A DNA stretch of 64,000 nucleotides from Alitta virens (Eukaryota; Annelida; Polychaeta; Phyllodocida; Nereididae), in contig OW028573.1 in the NCBI GenBank assembly GCA_932294295.1, positions 59,001,829 to 59,065,828 of the forward strand, given 5' to 3'. Under the pieces are notes generated by a model that did no database searches, was not told the DNA's origin, and was given only the letters and a program-made list of their open reading frames with translations. A program made the translations under genes and the position numbers. Each line of letters begins with the position of its first letter. The stretch's first letter is position 1. Positions 14,101-28,000 of this stretch are shown here, one piece after another.

Positions 14101-17100
14101 GAGTATCATCACCAATTGGAAACATAAGTACACATATTGCCAATGAAACGAGATTCACTATATACATCTGTCTATCTTTGTGTACATTAGTATAATTGCT
14201 TGTTGACTTTATCACACGTATATCACAGAAGTTTTGGTAAATATTAAAAGATAAATATTGACTAACAAATGAAAATTGACTAGCTCTTCTGTTGTCTACC
14301 TCTGGTTTGTTCTAAACATTCTTTGGTTTCCATAGCTCTCTGTCTCAATTGTCTTTCTGTAACTTCCACCAGAGTGCCTTCTGTCTCCCCAACGTTCTCC
14401 ACAACTCCACCAGACGTCGTCTTGTACTCAGAATTGAAATATCTGGCGGGAACTCTTGCATGTCCTAGACGCCACAAATAAAGAGAGTTGAGCATTTCTT
14501 CTTTGACCTTGGCAATTGGATCTTCTTGACCATCAAGGTCACAGAAAGAGTCAAATCGGTCAGTGGAGTCATCGTTTAATGTCGCTACGAGGTCACGGCA
14601 CACTTCTGGGATGGTTAGGAGTTTCTTAACAGAAGCCTGAGCAACTGGACTATTGCCTTTTACCGATAGGAAAGCGTCCAACAGATGGAAAGCCAAAGTC
14701 TCAGCCCCGCTCATGCCCTCCGTCATTCCATTGATGTTCCAAGCTGTCGCGCCTTGAATGTATGGCGCCCAGTATTCTTTCTTAACTTTTCTCTCATTGA
14801 TGTACCTCCCGAAAACTTTGAACATATTCTTGATGTGCTTGGAAATCTCTTGCAAGCACTGGACTCTGTCTTCCAAGAGTTGCTCACTAAGTTCTGGCTC
14901 AGCTCTCCGAGCAACATCTGTCAACGCCATGTATTTTGTCATGGGTGACAAAGCTTTTGCGATTTCCACATCCATGTGGGCGAAGCAGTTGAAGAAGTTG
15001 GTCTCCGTCTCCCTCATAAGTTCATCAGTTGTGAAGAAAAAGCGATGTCCTGTTGGTCCTTCGAATCCATCTTCGTAGATTGCATTGCCGAAGGCAGTAC
15101 TGAACTGACACCCTCGGAGCAGTGTGCCATAATGTGCAGAAATCTGTAATTGAAAATTTGATACATTAGTTTAAAATGGTTGATTTATTTATAATTCACG
15201 GAATGACCATGATAATTGTTGTATGGAGCCGAAGCTATGAGCATGTTTTCTACCATAACGTACCTTTTCGAAAGGTTTCATTAAATGAGCTGGAAATTCC
15301 AGGGTCTTTCTATTGAGTTCCTCCTCTATGGCAGGGAGTCTGCCCCACCTGTATGCAAAATTGAGCTTGGCTAGCGCTCCCATGAGACCATACACTGCTG
15401 TGTTGTGACCATCTCTGGCCAACATTTCTTCAACTTCTTGTGTGATTTTCTCTACGTCAATCTATTAATGAGTAAAAAAAGCATTCATCAACAATTGCAC
15501 TTTCTTTTACTGCATTTATTGTGTTAAGGTAAATGTGTCTATCCTCTTAACTTTTTTTGTCATCTGTGTTAATATTTTCATGTGACAGTGACATTCATTA
15601 CTAAATAATATAAATGATGAGAAAGAAGCCAAAGAAAATAATATTAATATTAATTCCTTAGTATTTCTGGCAATAATATTTATCAGGTGTACTAAAAAAT
15701 TCGCATATGAATTTCGGCGATAAAGTGATAAATACAAGTTTGAAAAGAAAAAAACAAACACTTACATTTTCACCCATTTTGTTGATCCAATCTCTGAACA
15801 GCTGTGGACTGTCCAGATCTCTCAGTTTGTAAGACATTTCCTCTGCCATGTCCATATATGGTGACCATTGTTCTGGCCAGTCTTCGAAGGAGGCTCTCGG
15901 AGGCCATTGTTCTCCAAACATGTTACGTAACTTCCTCATTGTTTGGACGAAGGGCTGCTGTGACTGCAATTCTATATGCAAGATGAGGTCTTCAATGCTG
16001 CAACTCCTTTGCAGGACATGTTTAACTGAGATTGCATTTACTGGATCAGAACTGCCGTAGATTTTTCCAAATGCTTGCAGAAGACTATCTGTTGTGTTGG
16101 TAATCGTGTTGAACAAGTTATTCTTCAGAGCTTGGCCCTCTGAAGAAACGATAAAACTGCCAAGAGAGAACATCTTCACTTTGATGATTCCAAGTGTTGA
16201 TAAAATAAAATGAAATGTGTAGTAAGTTTGAATTGAAGTCCACAATATTTTCTATGTTCCACCCTCGGTGATAGTTTGGTGATCTGGATAAGCCTTCATG
16301 ATCCCAACCCTTATATACTTCGATGTGGTGGATGCCATTTTAAAAATAGCCCGATTGTCAAATGGAATTTTTTTCAAAATTCGGAATTTCCTAGCCTTGC
16401 CACTGACTGCTACGTATGTTGTAGCGTAGGGCGCAGGGTTGGCGGTCATTTCCGCGTGGTGCACGCGCTGTGAAACGTCAAAACGGATGTGACGTCAGGC
16501 GTTGTTCAAATGAAAGCTCTGTGATTCACATATTTATGTATATTTATTTATTTATAAAATATATTTATACAGGGTAACATATGCTCATGATCATTGCACT
16601 ACGACATATGAAGTAACAATTAAAAATGTATAATACATAATAAAAAATAACATGTAATAATAGAAAAAAAAATTGTGTTGAAATAATGAAAATAATGTTT
16701 CCAAACTTACCTTACACAGGATCAAACATAACAAAAAAGGCACCTTGAAAAAAAAAAAAAAAAAAAAAAAAGGGTGGTTGGAGAGAATCATACTGTGCAA
16801 ATTTGCCATTCCATAAATTCTTTCTATTGTCTAATACTTCTGCATTGACTTACTTCCTGGTTACTAATCTTCTAAGTTTGTGGTTTCAGCTTGTGCTTTA
16901 TTTTTTTCTGTTCAAATGCATTTTCACTTTCATTCGGTTTTTGCTGTGCTTTGCGCGTCTTTTTTTTGGATTAGGTTTCACAACTAGTGTTAACACTGTG
17001 CATAAATTGGCCCAACATCCTTTTGCATTGTCAAGAAAGTCAAACCACATGCTCAGCATTTTGCCAATTATTTGTATAATCTATAACACATTAACTATGA

Positions 17101-20100
17101 TTTGTACCTGATTTTGTTTTTCGTTTTGGTACTAGTCCTACTGGACTTATCAGATTTAGTATGAAATTACTTTTGTTTTTCTTCAGGTGCCATTTCAGAT
17201 TGTTATATAGAATTACTATAGAATTGGTTTTGCGAAATACAAACTGCGTAATATATTAATTTAATAAATTCATGTATTTATTAGAAGTATTGTAGTTCCA
17301 TTTAAGGCATGCATATTTTGGTATTAAACCAAAAGTGGCATCCGTTCTGATTATTATATATAATATCCCAATTAACCAGTTCCTGAGTATTTCCCTGGAA
17401 AATTCGTTTCCTGTTGTTGGCCAATCAGATTCGGTCATGGTCGAATGCACACAGCTGAGAAATGTTTTCCCTTAAACGTTAAATCATGTTTGTCTTATGC
17501 GCAACCGATAGTCTGGGGAATTCCATATTTTTGTCAGAGAGGTTTAATTTCTTCACATACCATATCAAATCGAAATAAACTAATTTAAATTTCAAGATTC
17601 AATTCTCAAGAAATTGAAAGTTGTGTAAATGAAGTTCTAATACTTGCTGAATTGTAGTTGACAAAAGGGCAATTTTCTCATATTTTTCCAATACAACACA
17701 ATTTGTAGCTATAATATTAGCCAAAACATAGATCATGTAGTTTAAAAAATAATAATATAATACACAAATGAGGCAATATTAATTTAATCTATAAAAATTA
17801 TATATAAGTGAGGAAATTTATGATAATAGAATTAGTTCTTACAACATTTTATATGAAGTCAAATTTACATTTAATGTCAAAGGCATACATACGATGATCT
17901 ACCTATTAATTCTAATGGTAATGTATAAGTCTGATGATTATTGAATTAATAGCGTTGGTGTTAAGTGTGAATTCAGTGATTCATGAATTGCAGTAAAATG
18001 ACAGGTCAAAATGACAGGGATATCCCCAACTCAGAGATGCAAGAGTAACATGTGTAATTATACGGCATATGTCATTTGAAGAACATGATTGCTCAATTAC
18101 TATGTAAATTTATGCAATTAACTATGATGATCACTCTCTTACTGTGTGTATGTAACACACCAATCGTTAGGCCAGTTGATGCACATTTTAGGATGAATGA
18201 ATGAATAAATGAGTACGCCGCCAAATTGCTAAGATTTCACTAAATTTCTCAATTGTTCATTGCTTTGTGAACTCATGAGTTTCACATGAAATTTTAATTA
18301 TCTCAATTATATAATGCCATAAATAATCACTTGACGAATTTAATCATTGGGCATCTTTGGTTCTCCATGAAGAATAAAAGAGCAAGAACGCAAGAGGACA
18401 CTGTAACATTATTAAGTGTGTAAATATTTATTTTGTCTAAATATTCTCCAAATTATTCAACCCCAGATAATTCGGATATTGATGTCAGAACATTTTCTAA
18501 AATATTTCCATGGAAAATTTCGTTTCTCAAAAACTTCGATATGCATATTGAGTGCTTGTAAATGTTACATATTTTTGGAAATGTTTCTGTAATGAAATAA
18601 AATCAGCAAAATCTGCGATGGTTGTGGAAGTAGTGATTTTACAACAACAAAAAAACATGACGCAATTACACGTTGTTAATAAGTGAACCTTTCTGGAAAG
18701 TATTGAGTCATTAATCATGTGAAGTAAATTAATTTGTTGTGCAATGAACGCTAAAACAAGTTATGTAAAATAAACAGGTTTATACTGCATGCCTGTTGAA
18801 AGGTGTTCAGTGTACAAGTTCATATTAAATTTGAAAAGGGCATTAATTGAAATCAATCAATGAAATTGTCAATTTCGAATTGATTTTATTTCGTAGGTAC
18901 ATGTTAGATACTTTCGAAAAAGATTAAAGTGAAAAATATTCACAAATAAATCCAAAAACCAACCTCAGAACAAAAAAAAAAATATAAGGAAAATAAGGAC
19001 CAAAGTCAATACGAAACAACACTGAAAATGTATATGTAAACAGGGTTAGTAGTTACTCTTAATCATCATGTAATAGATGAAAACTAAGAATGGGTTGAGC
19101 AGTTTCTTCGATGTCTAAAAAATGAGAACTATACACAAATGATCCAGAATTGTGCACCCAAAGTAAGTGTAAACATTGGAATTGGGCAAGCCTTTAAAGT
19201 TTTCAATCACATGTATGATTTTCATAATGTCAAGGTATTAGAAGTAACTATGAAAACAGAAATGTTCTTCATGCATAGTCTATTACTACATTGAAAATCC
19301 CGTGTACCAGAAATTAGTCAAAATGAAAAGGCTAAACTTTCTGCAGACATTTTGACTGATCCAAGAACGATCACACACCCCCCCCACCATAACTCATAGC
19401 TTTAAAGGTCTACTAAGTTAGACATGCTTCATCTTAACTAGAAATATTGACTGGTGCCAGGGCAATAGTAAATTTAATTGGACCCGAGGGAGTGATAGTT
19501 GCCCCTATTTCCTGAGGCGTTAAATAAAAAAAAGTCAAATGTCCGAAGTGACCAGTCAATAATTGTTTTATTATACCTCCACCAACTGAAATTTAGGCCA
19601 ATTATGTCACAGAAACTGGCCTCCACAATCTAATCAAATTTAATGTATTGCCATCTCTTCTACAGGCTTTCTTCTACATCTTATCCTTGCCAGGCATTCT
19701 TTCAATTTGCTACATGCCGTGCCCCACTTTATTTTCGTTTCTGGAACAGCATGTGAATTTCATTTAAATGGACAAAGTTTCGGTGTTTCCTATATCTCAG
19801 CATCCACAGTGCGAAGGTGCACCAGCATCATCAATGATTCACCATTCCTCTCCCAACTCATCATTTTCATTAACACTGACACATTACATTAGTGACTGTA
19901 CCTATATACTTCTGCAATGTCATTACTAAAAAGTCTTAAAATTATCATGGTTTCAATTTTTGAAGTTATGTCAGATTTTGTTTATTAACTAGGGTGTGGC
20001 CCTTGATAGCGACAGAATTTCTGCCTTAGAGGGCCACTCCCGAATGTTCATATTTTAACATGTGATATTTCGAATAAATTGTTCTGAGTTCTGACTCTTG

Positions 20101-22012
20101 ACAAAAATGTATATACATTGATCAAATTTGGTATATTACTAGTCCTTATGGACTAGTTGTGCCCTTTGATAGTCACATTGAGATGTTTCAGCTAGGTTTT
20201 GTGAAATTAAGGAAAAACTGGTAAAAAAAAACACCATGTTTTTTTCATTTCTGGAACAGTATTCATACCCTATTCAACCTACGTTAATGAAACATTCCCA
20301 GAATATGTCTAAATTAGTGTAGTTATATTTTTTCCTGCATTCTCCTTCCTAGATCTCATAATTTACCATGACATCCATAAAATTAGGCAAAATTAAAGTA
20401 TAAAAATATACAATTTCATATTTGATCACCTCATCGCCATATTATTTGTATATAGGACATTGTAACTCAAAACTAGAGCTAAATAAATGGGAATTTAGGC
20501 ATTTTCAGGCCTTAATTGGCGATACACATTCATTGTTCAATGAAATGCTTCTAGAATATTTTAAATAGTGTAGTTGTGCCTTTGGGGATTCCATTAAAGC
20601 GTAAATGATTTAGAAATATCATAATGAAGGGAAAATATGAAAAATTCATATTTTTTAAAGCTCCACGTACAGCCAAGATACTATTAGCATAACATATTAG
20701 TAAAACATCCATATTTATAGTACTTCTATATTTTAAAGCTTTATTGATACACCTGTTACAGAATTCTCCATAATAAGGAGGAAATTATAAAAAAAATTAA
20801 TTTGCTGCATTTCCTTCCTTTGACTCCGTACAGTATACAATTACATGCATGAAGTAAGACAATTAAGTGAAATATGTACATTATCTCTTTGCAATATTCT
20901 ATGTAAGTAAGACATCATTTACTGAGAAATAATGGGAGGTTATATTTTCCTCTTTTGGCTACTGAAATGCTCCGCAAATAGGCAATACAATCACACGCTG
21001 TGAACAGGTATTATTAGGAAATTTGGTATAGGGCCACATGGCAAGGTTAAAGAGTTGTGAGATTTATACGGGACCCACATCCATTACTCTTTGAGGATAT
21101 GTTGTAGAGTCTACTGGCTTGAAAACAAAAAGGAATTTTTTAACAATTTTGATTTTCTGCTAATAGCGTTTTGAGCAGGTCATTTTCTGGTTCTGTGGCC
21201 TATGTTAAAAGTTGTAATTGTTGATATTTCATATATTATCAAGAGTTATATAAGCATATTTGCATGCTTTGGGGGAGACTTCAGCTGTCTGACTCTATCC
21301 CAGCTTTGGGGCAGTTCTTAAAATTGGCTTTTCTCAGGAGCAGACAAGTATTCGTGTGTGGTATGTTATATTACAGGTTATAATGAAAATTAACAGGTTC
21401 ATTTGTGAATAAGCTTCAAAAATAATTTCGATGCATGTTTGCGGATGTTTTCTACGATGCAGCACTATGTTTTGTTTTATTGTTCATAACATTTACCTAT
21501 TTTCCTGTATTACAAGAATATGTTAACAGCGACGTGCATCATTACATGTATTCCCATTTACGTTAGCCACACCAAATGGTCATGCGTCAAAATTATGACC
21601 ACTGTGATTGCATCATGTACATTTTAATCATTACCAAAGAATTTTGTAGTTTCGATATGACAACAAACTAACAATAACAATCAATGTGACGTGGCAGATG
21701 TATAAAAAAATGTTGCATTATTTGTCAGTGTAAGCACTTTTCTGCCTGGCACTACAATTACACCACAGGAACAATGCAAAGCTGAGTCCAGTCACCTGAC
21801 GGCTGCTCCAGACTTCTTTTTTTTTTTTTTTTTTTTTTTTTTGGGGGGGGGGGGGGGGCTTTGAACCTTCAGAGGCTTCGAATATTATTTTATATAATTT
21901 AAATAACGTTACTTTAACCTCACTCTTATTTATAATTAAATCCAGGAAAAAATTTACTACATAGATAGATAGATAGACATATAGGTAGATAGATATATAG
22001 ATAGATAGACAT

Positions 22013-22077
<65 letters not shown>

Positions 22078-25000
22078 CAGATAGATAGATAGATAGATAG
22101 ATAGATAACATAGCTTGGTAGATAGATTTCTTTGGACCATATATTCCATATACATTCCAGAATAACAAGCAAATAGGTAAGTGTGAGATGACAGTATCAA
22201 CACTTACAACATAAAACGTTTTTAACTAAATATGGCCAGGACACTCACAAAGTCTCTGAATTGGACGCTATTGTGAGTTATTACATGAAAAAAAAAAAAT
22301 AATTTGATATCTTTCTGAATTTCTTCATCTACATCTAGGACTTTCGAAGTCCTTAAACCTTGCTGAGGTTATTGTAACATTAAAAGGTGTTATACAGTTA
22401 AATGCCTGTTGACGTATGTTTTTCACATTTTTCAAGGAAGTTGTGAGTAATTCTCTTCTCAATATCCGGTAGTCTTCGTGAAATGTGCAATCCAGTAGGG
22501 GGCACTATAAGTCATGTGTGCTTTTGCAGCAGAGACCCCTGGTGTGTTTCGTGAATTTCCAGTTTAGTATGGTGGAGAACACCGTGAATTGAAATGGCAG
22601 AACAGTAAAAACCCCTGAGTAAAAAACCATGTAAATTAAGTTTCTGTAAATCAGAACTAGTATTACAATATCTAACTGAAACGCATTGCAAAAATGGTCT
22701 CAAAGGCTAAGCTCTGAATTGCAATGGAAGACTGCTGTCGTCTGCTTGCGGAATTCCTAATCTTATCATTTACTGAGCCGATGGTTATTGATCAATGTCT
22801 GCTCTTCTGGGGACATAAATTTCTGTGCCGGGTGCTTGGGGCTGGATGAAACGCGCTTTGATGTAATAGGAGTGGTGAACAAGAAGCGTTTGGTGAGCAT
22901 CTTCATCAATTTGTCAGCCTGGCGGTTTGGGATGCTGGACTTGAACCTCCTTGCCGTGGAGAATGTTTGGAGGGGAGGGCGTTGCTGGCTGAATGAGCAA
23001 TGATGAAAGCAGCATCACTAATCTTGGACAATCATGATTTAATGATTCGAAGATTTCCTTGAAATACGCACACGATGGCCTAGTTTGATAAACTGTCATT
23101 CTAAACCGGTGCCGGCGGTGGCTCAGTGGTGGTAGTTGTTATTGCCCAAGAGGTTGTGGGTTCGATTTCCAAACCAGACAGCATAGTAGGCTTTGCATTA
23201 GTTGGGAAGATGCTCTGTTGAAGTATTCATACGATATAGGCCTATTATAGATATTTATACTGCCATCTATTCCACCAATTGATTTCACCCAAAATATCAA
23301 TAAGGCATTGCCGTAAGTTTCACTTAAAGCATTTTAACCATAGTAGCTACTTGTAAATGCTTTAGCTAATTTCGTGGAATAAAGTAAGCATCGTCAAAAT
23401 GCTACTTCAGTGCAAACTCAATTTTGCCATAGAATTTATTTCAAACAAACTGGAGGGCCCCCCCCCCCCCTAGTGGTGTGATCTAGCACTAAATTTAGGG
23501 GCTGTGCTAAAGAACACGCGGGGAGGATACCTTGTATTGTTTATAGGGATTAAATAAAAAGCAAGGAACATGTCGTCCAGTGTGCGCTTATTAGTCACTG
23601 CAGGTGCCCACCCTGCTGATTAATTCGCTCTAATTGCATGTTTGGCTTTCATCCGTCTTGTACACAAGACACGCGAGAGGGCGTTGTTGAGAAATGACCG
23701 ACAGGAGAGAGGCAGGAAGGGATCCTTGTCACCGTCCTATAAAACAAATAGACATGCTGGTTTTAATTGGAGCGCATTGTTTAGAGAGCTGCAGCAATTT
23801 AGGGACGCAATTGTTTCTCTGTCTAAACGTGACATTCTCTCCTGACCGAGGTTTATGGATGGCCGTTCTGAAATTTACCTTTCAATCTTTCTATGGGTTT
23901 CATTTCACTCCAGTGTCCACTGTTTTGCTGCCTCCATGGTCTCATTCTTTTTTTGTACAATGAAAAAGAGGAGTTGTAAAACAATCACGTTTGACGAATG
24001 ATGGCAGCTGCTTTGATTAAGGATATCAACAGCGGTTGTTAAAAGGGTTCATCCGTCAGGTGGCGTACCTTATTAATTGTATTGCATTCCGCGAGGTGGA
24101 TCTGAGCCTTGTTTTTGAAAAAAAAAAATTGCACGTATTTCTGGGTTATTGTTTTCCTTTCTAAATTGCCTTATAGTTTACTGTTGGGCAGCTGCGTCAG
24201 TTTCTTCAAGCAGTTGTAAGATGCATACGTAATTAGGCGAGATAAAAAGAACGAGAGAACACTAGTCCAGAGAGTTTGGAATCCAGGACCTTCAATGTAC
24301 ACGTAATGACACTAACAGCTAGACCACTCAGCTGCTCAAGGAGTGATCATGTTTCCATTCGAAAGAAATTCATGATACAGTGGGAATTTAGTTCACATTT
24401 AAACAATGCAAACATGTTCACCACCTCCACACTAAAGTAAAGTAAAGTTTTTTTTTAAAGACGAAATTATACTTCATTGTGTTATATCCATGTGATCTTT
24501 GCTGATCTTCTGCATCTTTTGCCAAGGCAGTTATGTGCGTGTCTGTACAAATGAACCTATTGCTTTTGACAGCCTCTTGCTTTTCTGAATGCAACCCTTG
24601 CCTTTCATTTCCAATTGTAAACTGTCCTGAATATGGAAATGTTGCACAGTTACATCCAGCAATTTCCTAGCATTGGGAATCTAACTTTCGAGTAGTTGAA
24701 CTGGTGAAGGTTTTCAAGTTTCCAAAATGGGTGCAGAACTAACAAGACAGAAAATCAGATAGACATTGTGAGATAGATAGATAGATAGATGCCTTTAACA
24801 TGGTTGACCAAGCCTTAATTACGACTTACCAAAAAAAAGCAACCAAACATATAGAACAACATCAGCAATAATTCTGCAATGCCATTAAGCTGCTTTATAG
24901 CATAGAGCCAAGTATGGTCAATGTTTCTATAAATAGCCATTAGATTAACATGTTATGCTATAACAAACTGGCAAGGGCTCCGAAGATGTCAGTGACTCCG

Positions 25001-28000
25001 GGCTGGCATTAGACCACTCAATCAATAAAGTAAACAGAGGCGAGGAAACCTGAAGCCTGAGATAGTCCTACTCTTGGCTGTGTACTCTGCTGAGTAAGAA
25101 AGGATTATTTTAATTCAGGCTGTGTGGGCTCCTTGACTGGTATGTGTGAGAGGCAAAAAACAGCCACACAAAGATTATGAAAGGTCTACAGGCATACTGG
25201 GGTTTATGCAGTGCATGCATTGTTGATATGAACGTTAATTTAGTATTGCAGTCTGCTATTCACCTAATGGTCAGTTATAAAAGTCATGAAATTTGTAGAT
25301 AGCTAATACAAGCTAATACAAGCTAATACAAGCCAGAAACAAGTATTAGTTAAATTGAAGACAAGAGGAAATCCCTGGATAAGATACACTGCAATTAAGT
25401 ATTTTTAAAAGAGGAGTAGTTCTCTTAGCTTCTTTGAGCCTCGGTTTAGAAGGCAATGAAGAATGACGTCACCCTGATTAGATTGCCGTCATGATGGAGG
25501 GAGGCTTGATACCAGTTTGTTCCTTTAAAATAAAAAGGCGAAGAGTGATGCTATTTGTGAACAAACACTGATTGTGTAGTCTAGACCATGCAGCCAGTAA
25601 TGCAGACTGGAACCAGACTGGATTTATTTTTCTATCGTATACGTCTGTTCTAGCAGCCTCCCAATGACAAACCAGGCAGCTGCTCGGTATGAAGAGCTTG
25701 TATTTTGTGTTTATTGGAGACAAGTCAAGCGAAAGTTTGGTCCTTCTCAAAGAAATAATTCGCTGCATTCGTGCAGCATTGCAGTGGCACAGTTGGTCTC
25801 ATGATGTGGAATATCCTCATGATGTCTGATTATAAAAACCAACTAGAGTATTTACTCAGGCTTAACAAGGGACAGGGATAGAATGAATCCAGACAGACAT
25901 ACTGACGAAAAGACGAGAACCAGAAAAAGACAAACTCTCTGATTCCCGATAATTACTACATGGCCAAATGTGCCACGAGCGTTTTCCATGAGAAGGATAA
26001 ACGCATGGAAAACGCATGGTTTTTAGCTAATTATAATGAGGCGAAAACCATGCGTTTTCCATGCGTTTATCCAAACGCATGGAAAAAGCACGTGGCACAT
26101 TTGGCCATGTATACTTGTAAATATAGATAGTATCATAGCTAGAAGTTAGAAGTCCAAACACACTTAGACTATCCACAAAAGTACCTTAATAACAGCAATT
26201 TTCATTTAAAAGTCATTCATCTATACTGTATAATGCAAACCTCACTGATAACGAAACCTAGACATTTATGTCACCTCATACAGTACAGGCTCATTCTAGT
26301 ACAGGCTCATTCTAGTGCACATAGGTCGCGTATGTAGTCGCTGCGGTCTCCAATATATGTAAATCGGCGTGGGGCAATTAGGGCACACTGCATGTTGTTG
26401 TAGGGGTAAACATTGTGTTATTAGTGTAAATAACTTTATGATTACAATGACAGGTAGATGTTGTGTAAATGATATAGTCATGCGTTCCTGTTTGTGTTAT
26501 GTTTTTTGACATTGTTGCTTGTATCGAATTACATAGTACAATATGGTTTACAGTGTACAGTTAGTTCCAGCAAAAACGGCCTGTCAAACTGAACCTTGAC
26601 AAAGCTTGATAACTTCTGCTATACGATGCTACCTGCCACTAATAGAACTGTCTGGCTATAGCTGGCTACTCAAAGCCGGATCTAAAAGTATATGCAGCGC
26701 CATTTAGTGCATATTTGTCATTTTTTTGTTCAGTGGTAGGTTTACCCTACTATAAGCTAAGAGTAGACAGAAGTGGCTGGCTTTAATCAGTTATAGCTAC
26801 AGCCCGGAATAGGTTGCTGCAGCTGTCTGGGGTCGACCCTATTTTATGAAACTAACTGTAGGTTGACTCAAATGACTAGCCATGGAGCTTTGCCTTTTAA
26901 TTTTGTCAGAAGTTTACTGCATGTATATTGAGCAGAGGTTGATTAAAATTGATAAAATACTCCGACAATATTGAAAGTGGACATAAGAGTGAGCCTGGCT
27001 GCTGCAGCATGAGGTAAATTGTCAGGAGCCATACCCTAGGGTGTGGGGGAAAAACACCCAGCCCATCAGAAAATTGAATATTGTTATCAAAGCGCTTACG
27101 CATTGGGTTTAGAATAGATAACCAGGACGCATGCTTTATTTAATGAGAAGATACATGATCGGAAAGGAGCCAGTTGATTACCTAATAAAGGGAAAATGCA
27201 TTGGGGAGGAAAAAACAAAAGACAATCATGAAAGCTTCAAAATTCCAGAGGCAAAATGTGATGGTGACAAGCTCAAATTTAATGAGTATTATTTATGGAC
27301 CATTTTATGTGAGCTTTTATTTTGCCTATGTTTAAGGGAGAAAGAAAAGAGTTAATAAGAGCAGAAATTTCCATTGCCCCTAGGAAATAATTACTACATC
27401 AAAGCTGGTTAGAATCTAGCTCAATTAAAGCAAGGGAAACGGAGTAATAATACAGCATTCTCCTTGTTTATTGATACTCATGGGCTGTGTGTTTGAATGT
27501 AGCCCCGTACCGTTTCTCATCTAACATTAAGTGTGGTATTGAGATAACACAAGACATTCGTTTACGTCTAATAAGACCAGATTAAGTGCATCCATATATG
27601 GCATAGTGTGGCTCTGCTGACCATGCATAAATGATGACCGTGGTTTTATAGGGAATGTCTGGCTTACTTCTTGAGTATACACCTTCAAACAAGATCAACT
27701 GATCACAAGGGACATCAGTTTATGTCTTGTTACGATGTCATCTGTTTTGGTTTGTGAGGAGTCTGTTGCATGGACAATCCGTGTGACACACGTATTTGGC
27801 AAATAAATTAGGGATGATATGAATCAACTGGGATTGCAAATGAAGACATCAGAACATCGTAAATGGAGTAAAACCATTTTTCATTTACATTTTGCAAAGG
27901 CGAACAAAATTATAGATGGTAATGTTTGGTACTATTGAGTTTAGTCCTGAGTTCATATCTTAAATCATAAGGTGATTTTAACGGTTAAGTGCTTTTTTTT

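Noticed and set aside
14280..15017. Single-exon gene starting inside the 245-codon frame
   Set aside because: The frame continues upstream to a good acceptor at 15143 and joins two further exons in phase, so the internal start is not the true one.
21718..22203. 161-codon minus-strand open frame with YLSI repeats
   Set aside because: It is a read-through of the ATAG microsatellite and the poly-T/poly-G tract.
23111..23180. Functional tRNA gene
   Set aside because: A- and B-box are present but the acceptor stem does not pair and there is no proper anticodon arm; SINE head preferred.
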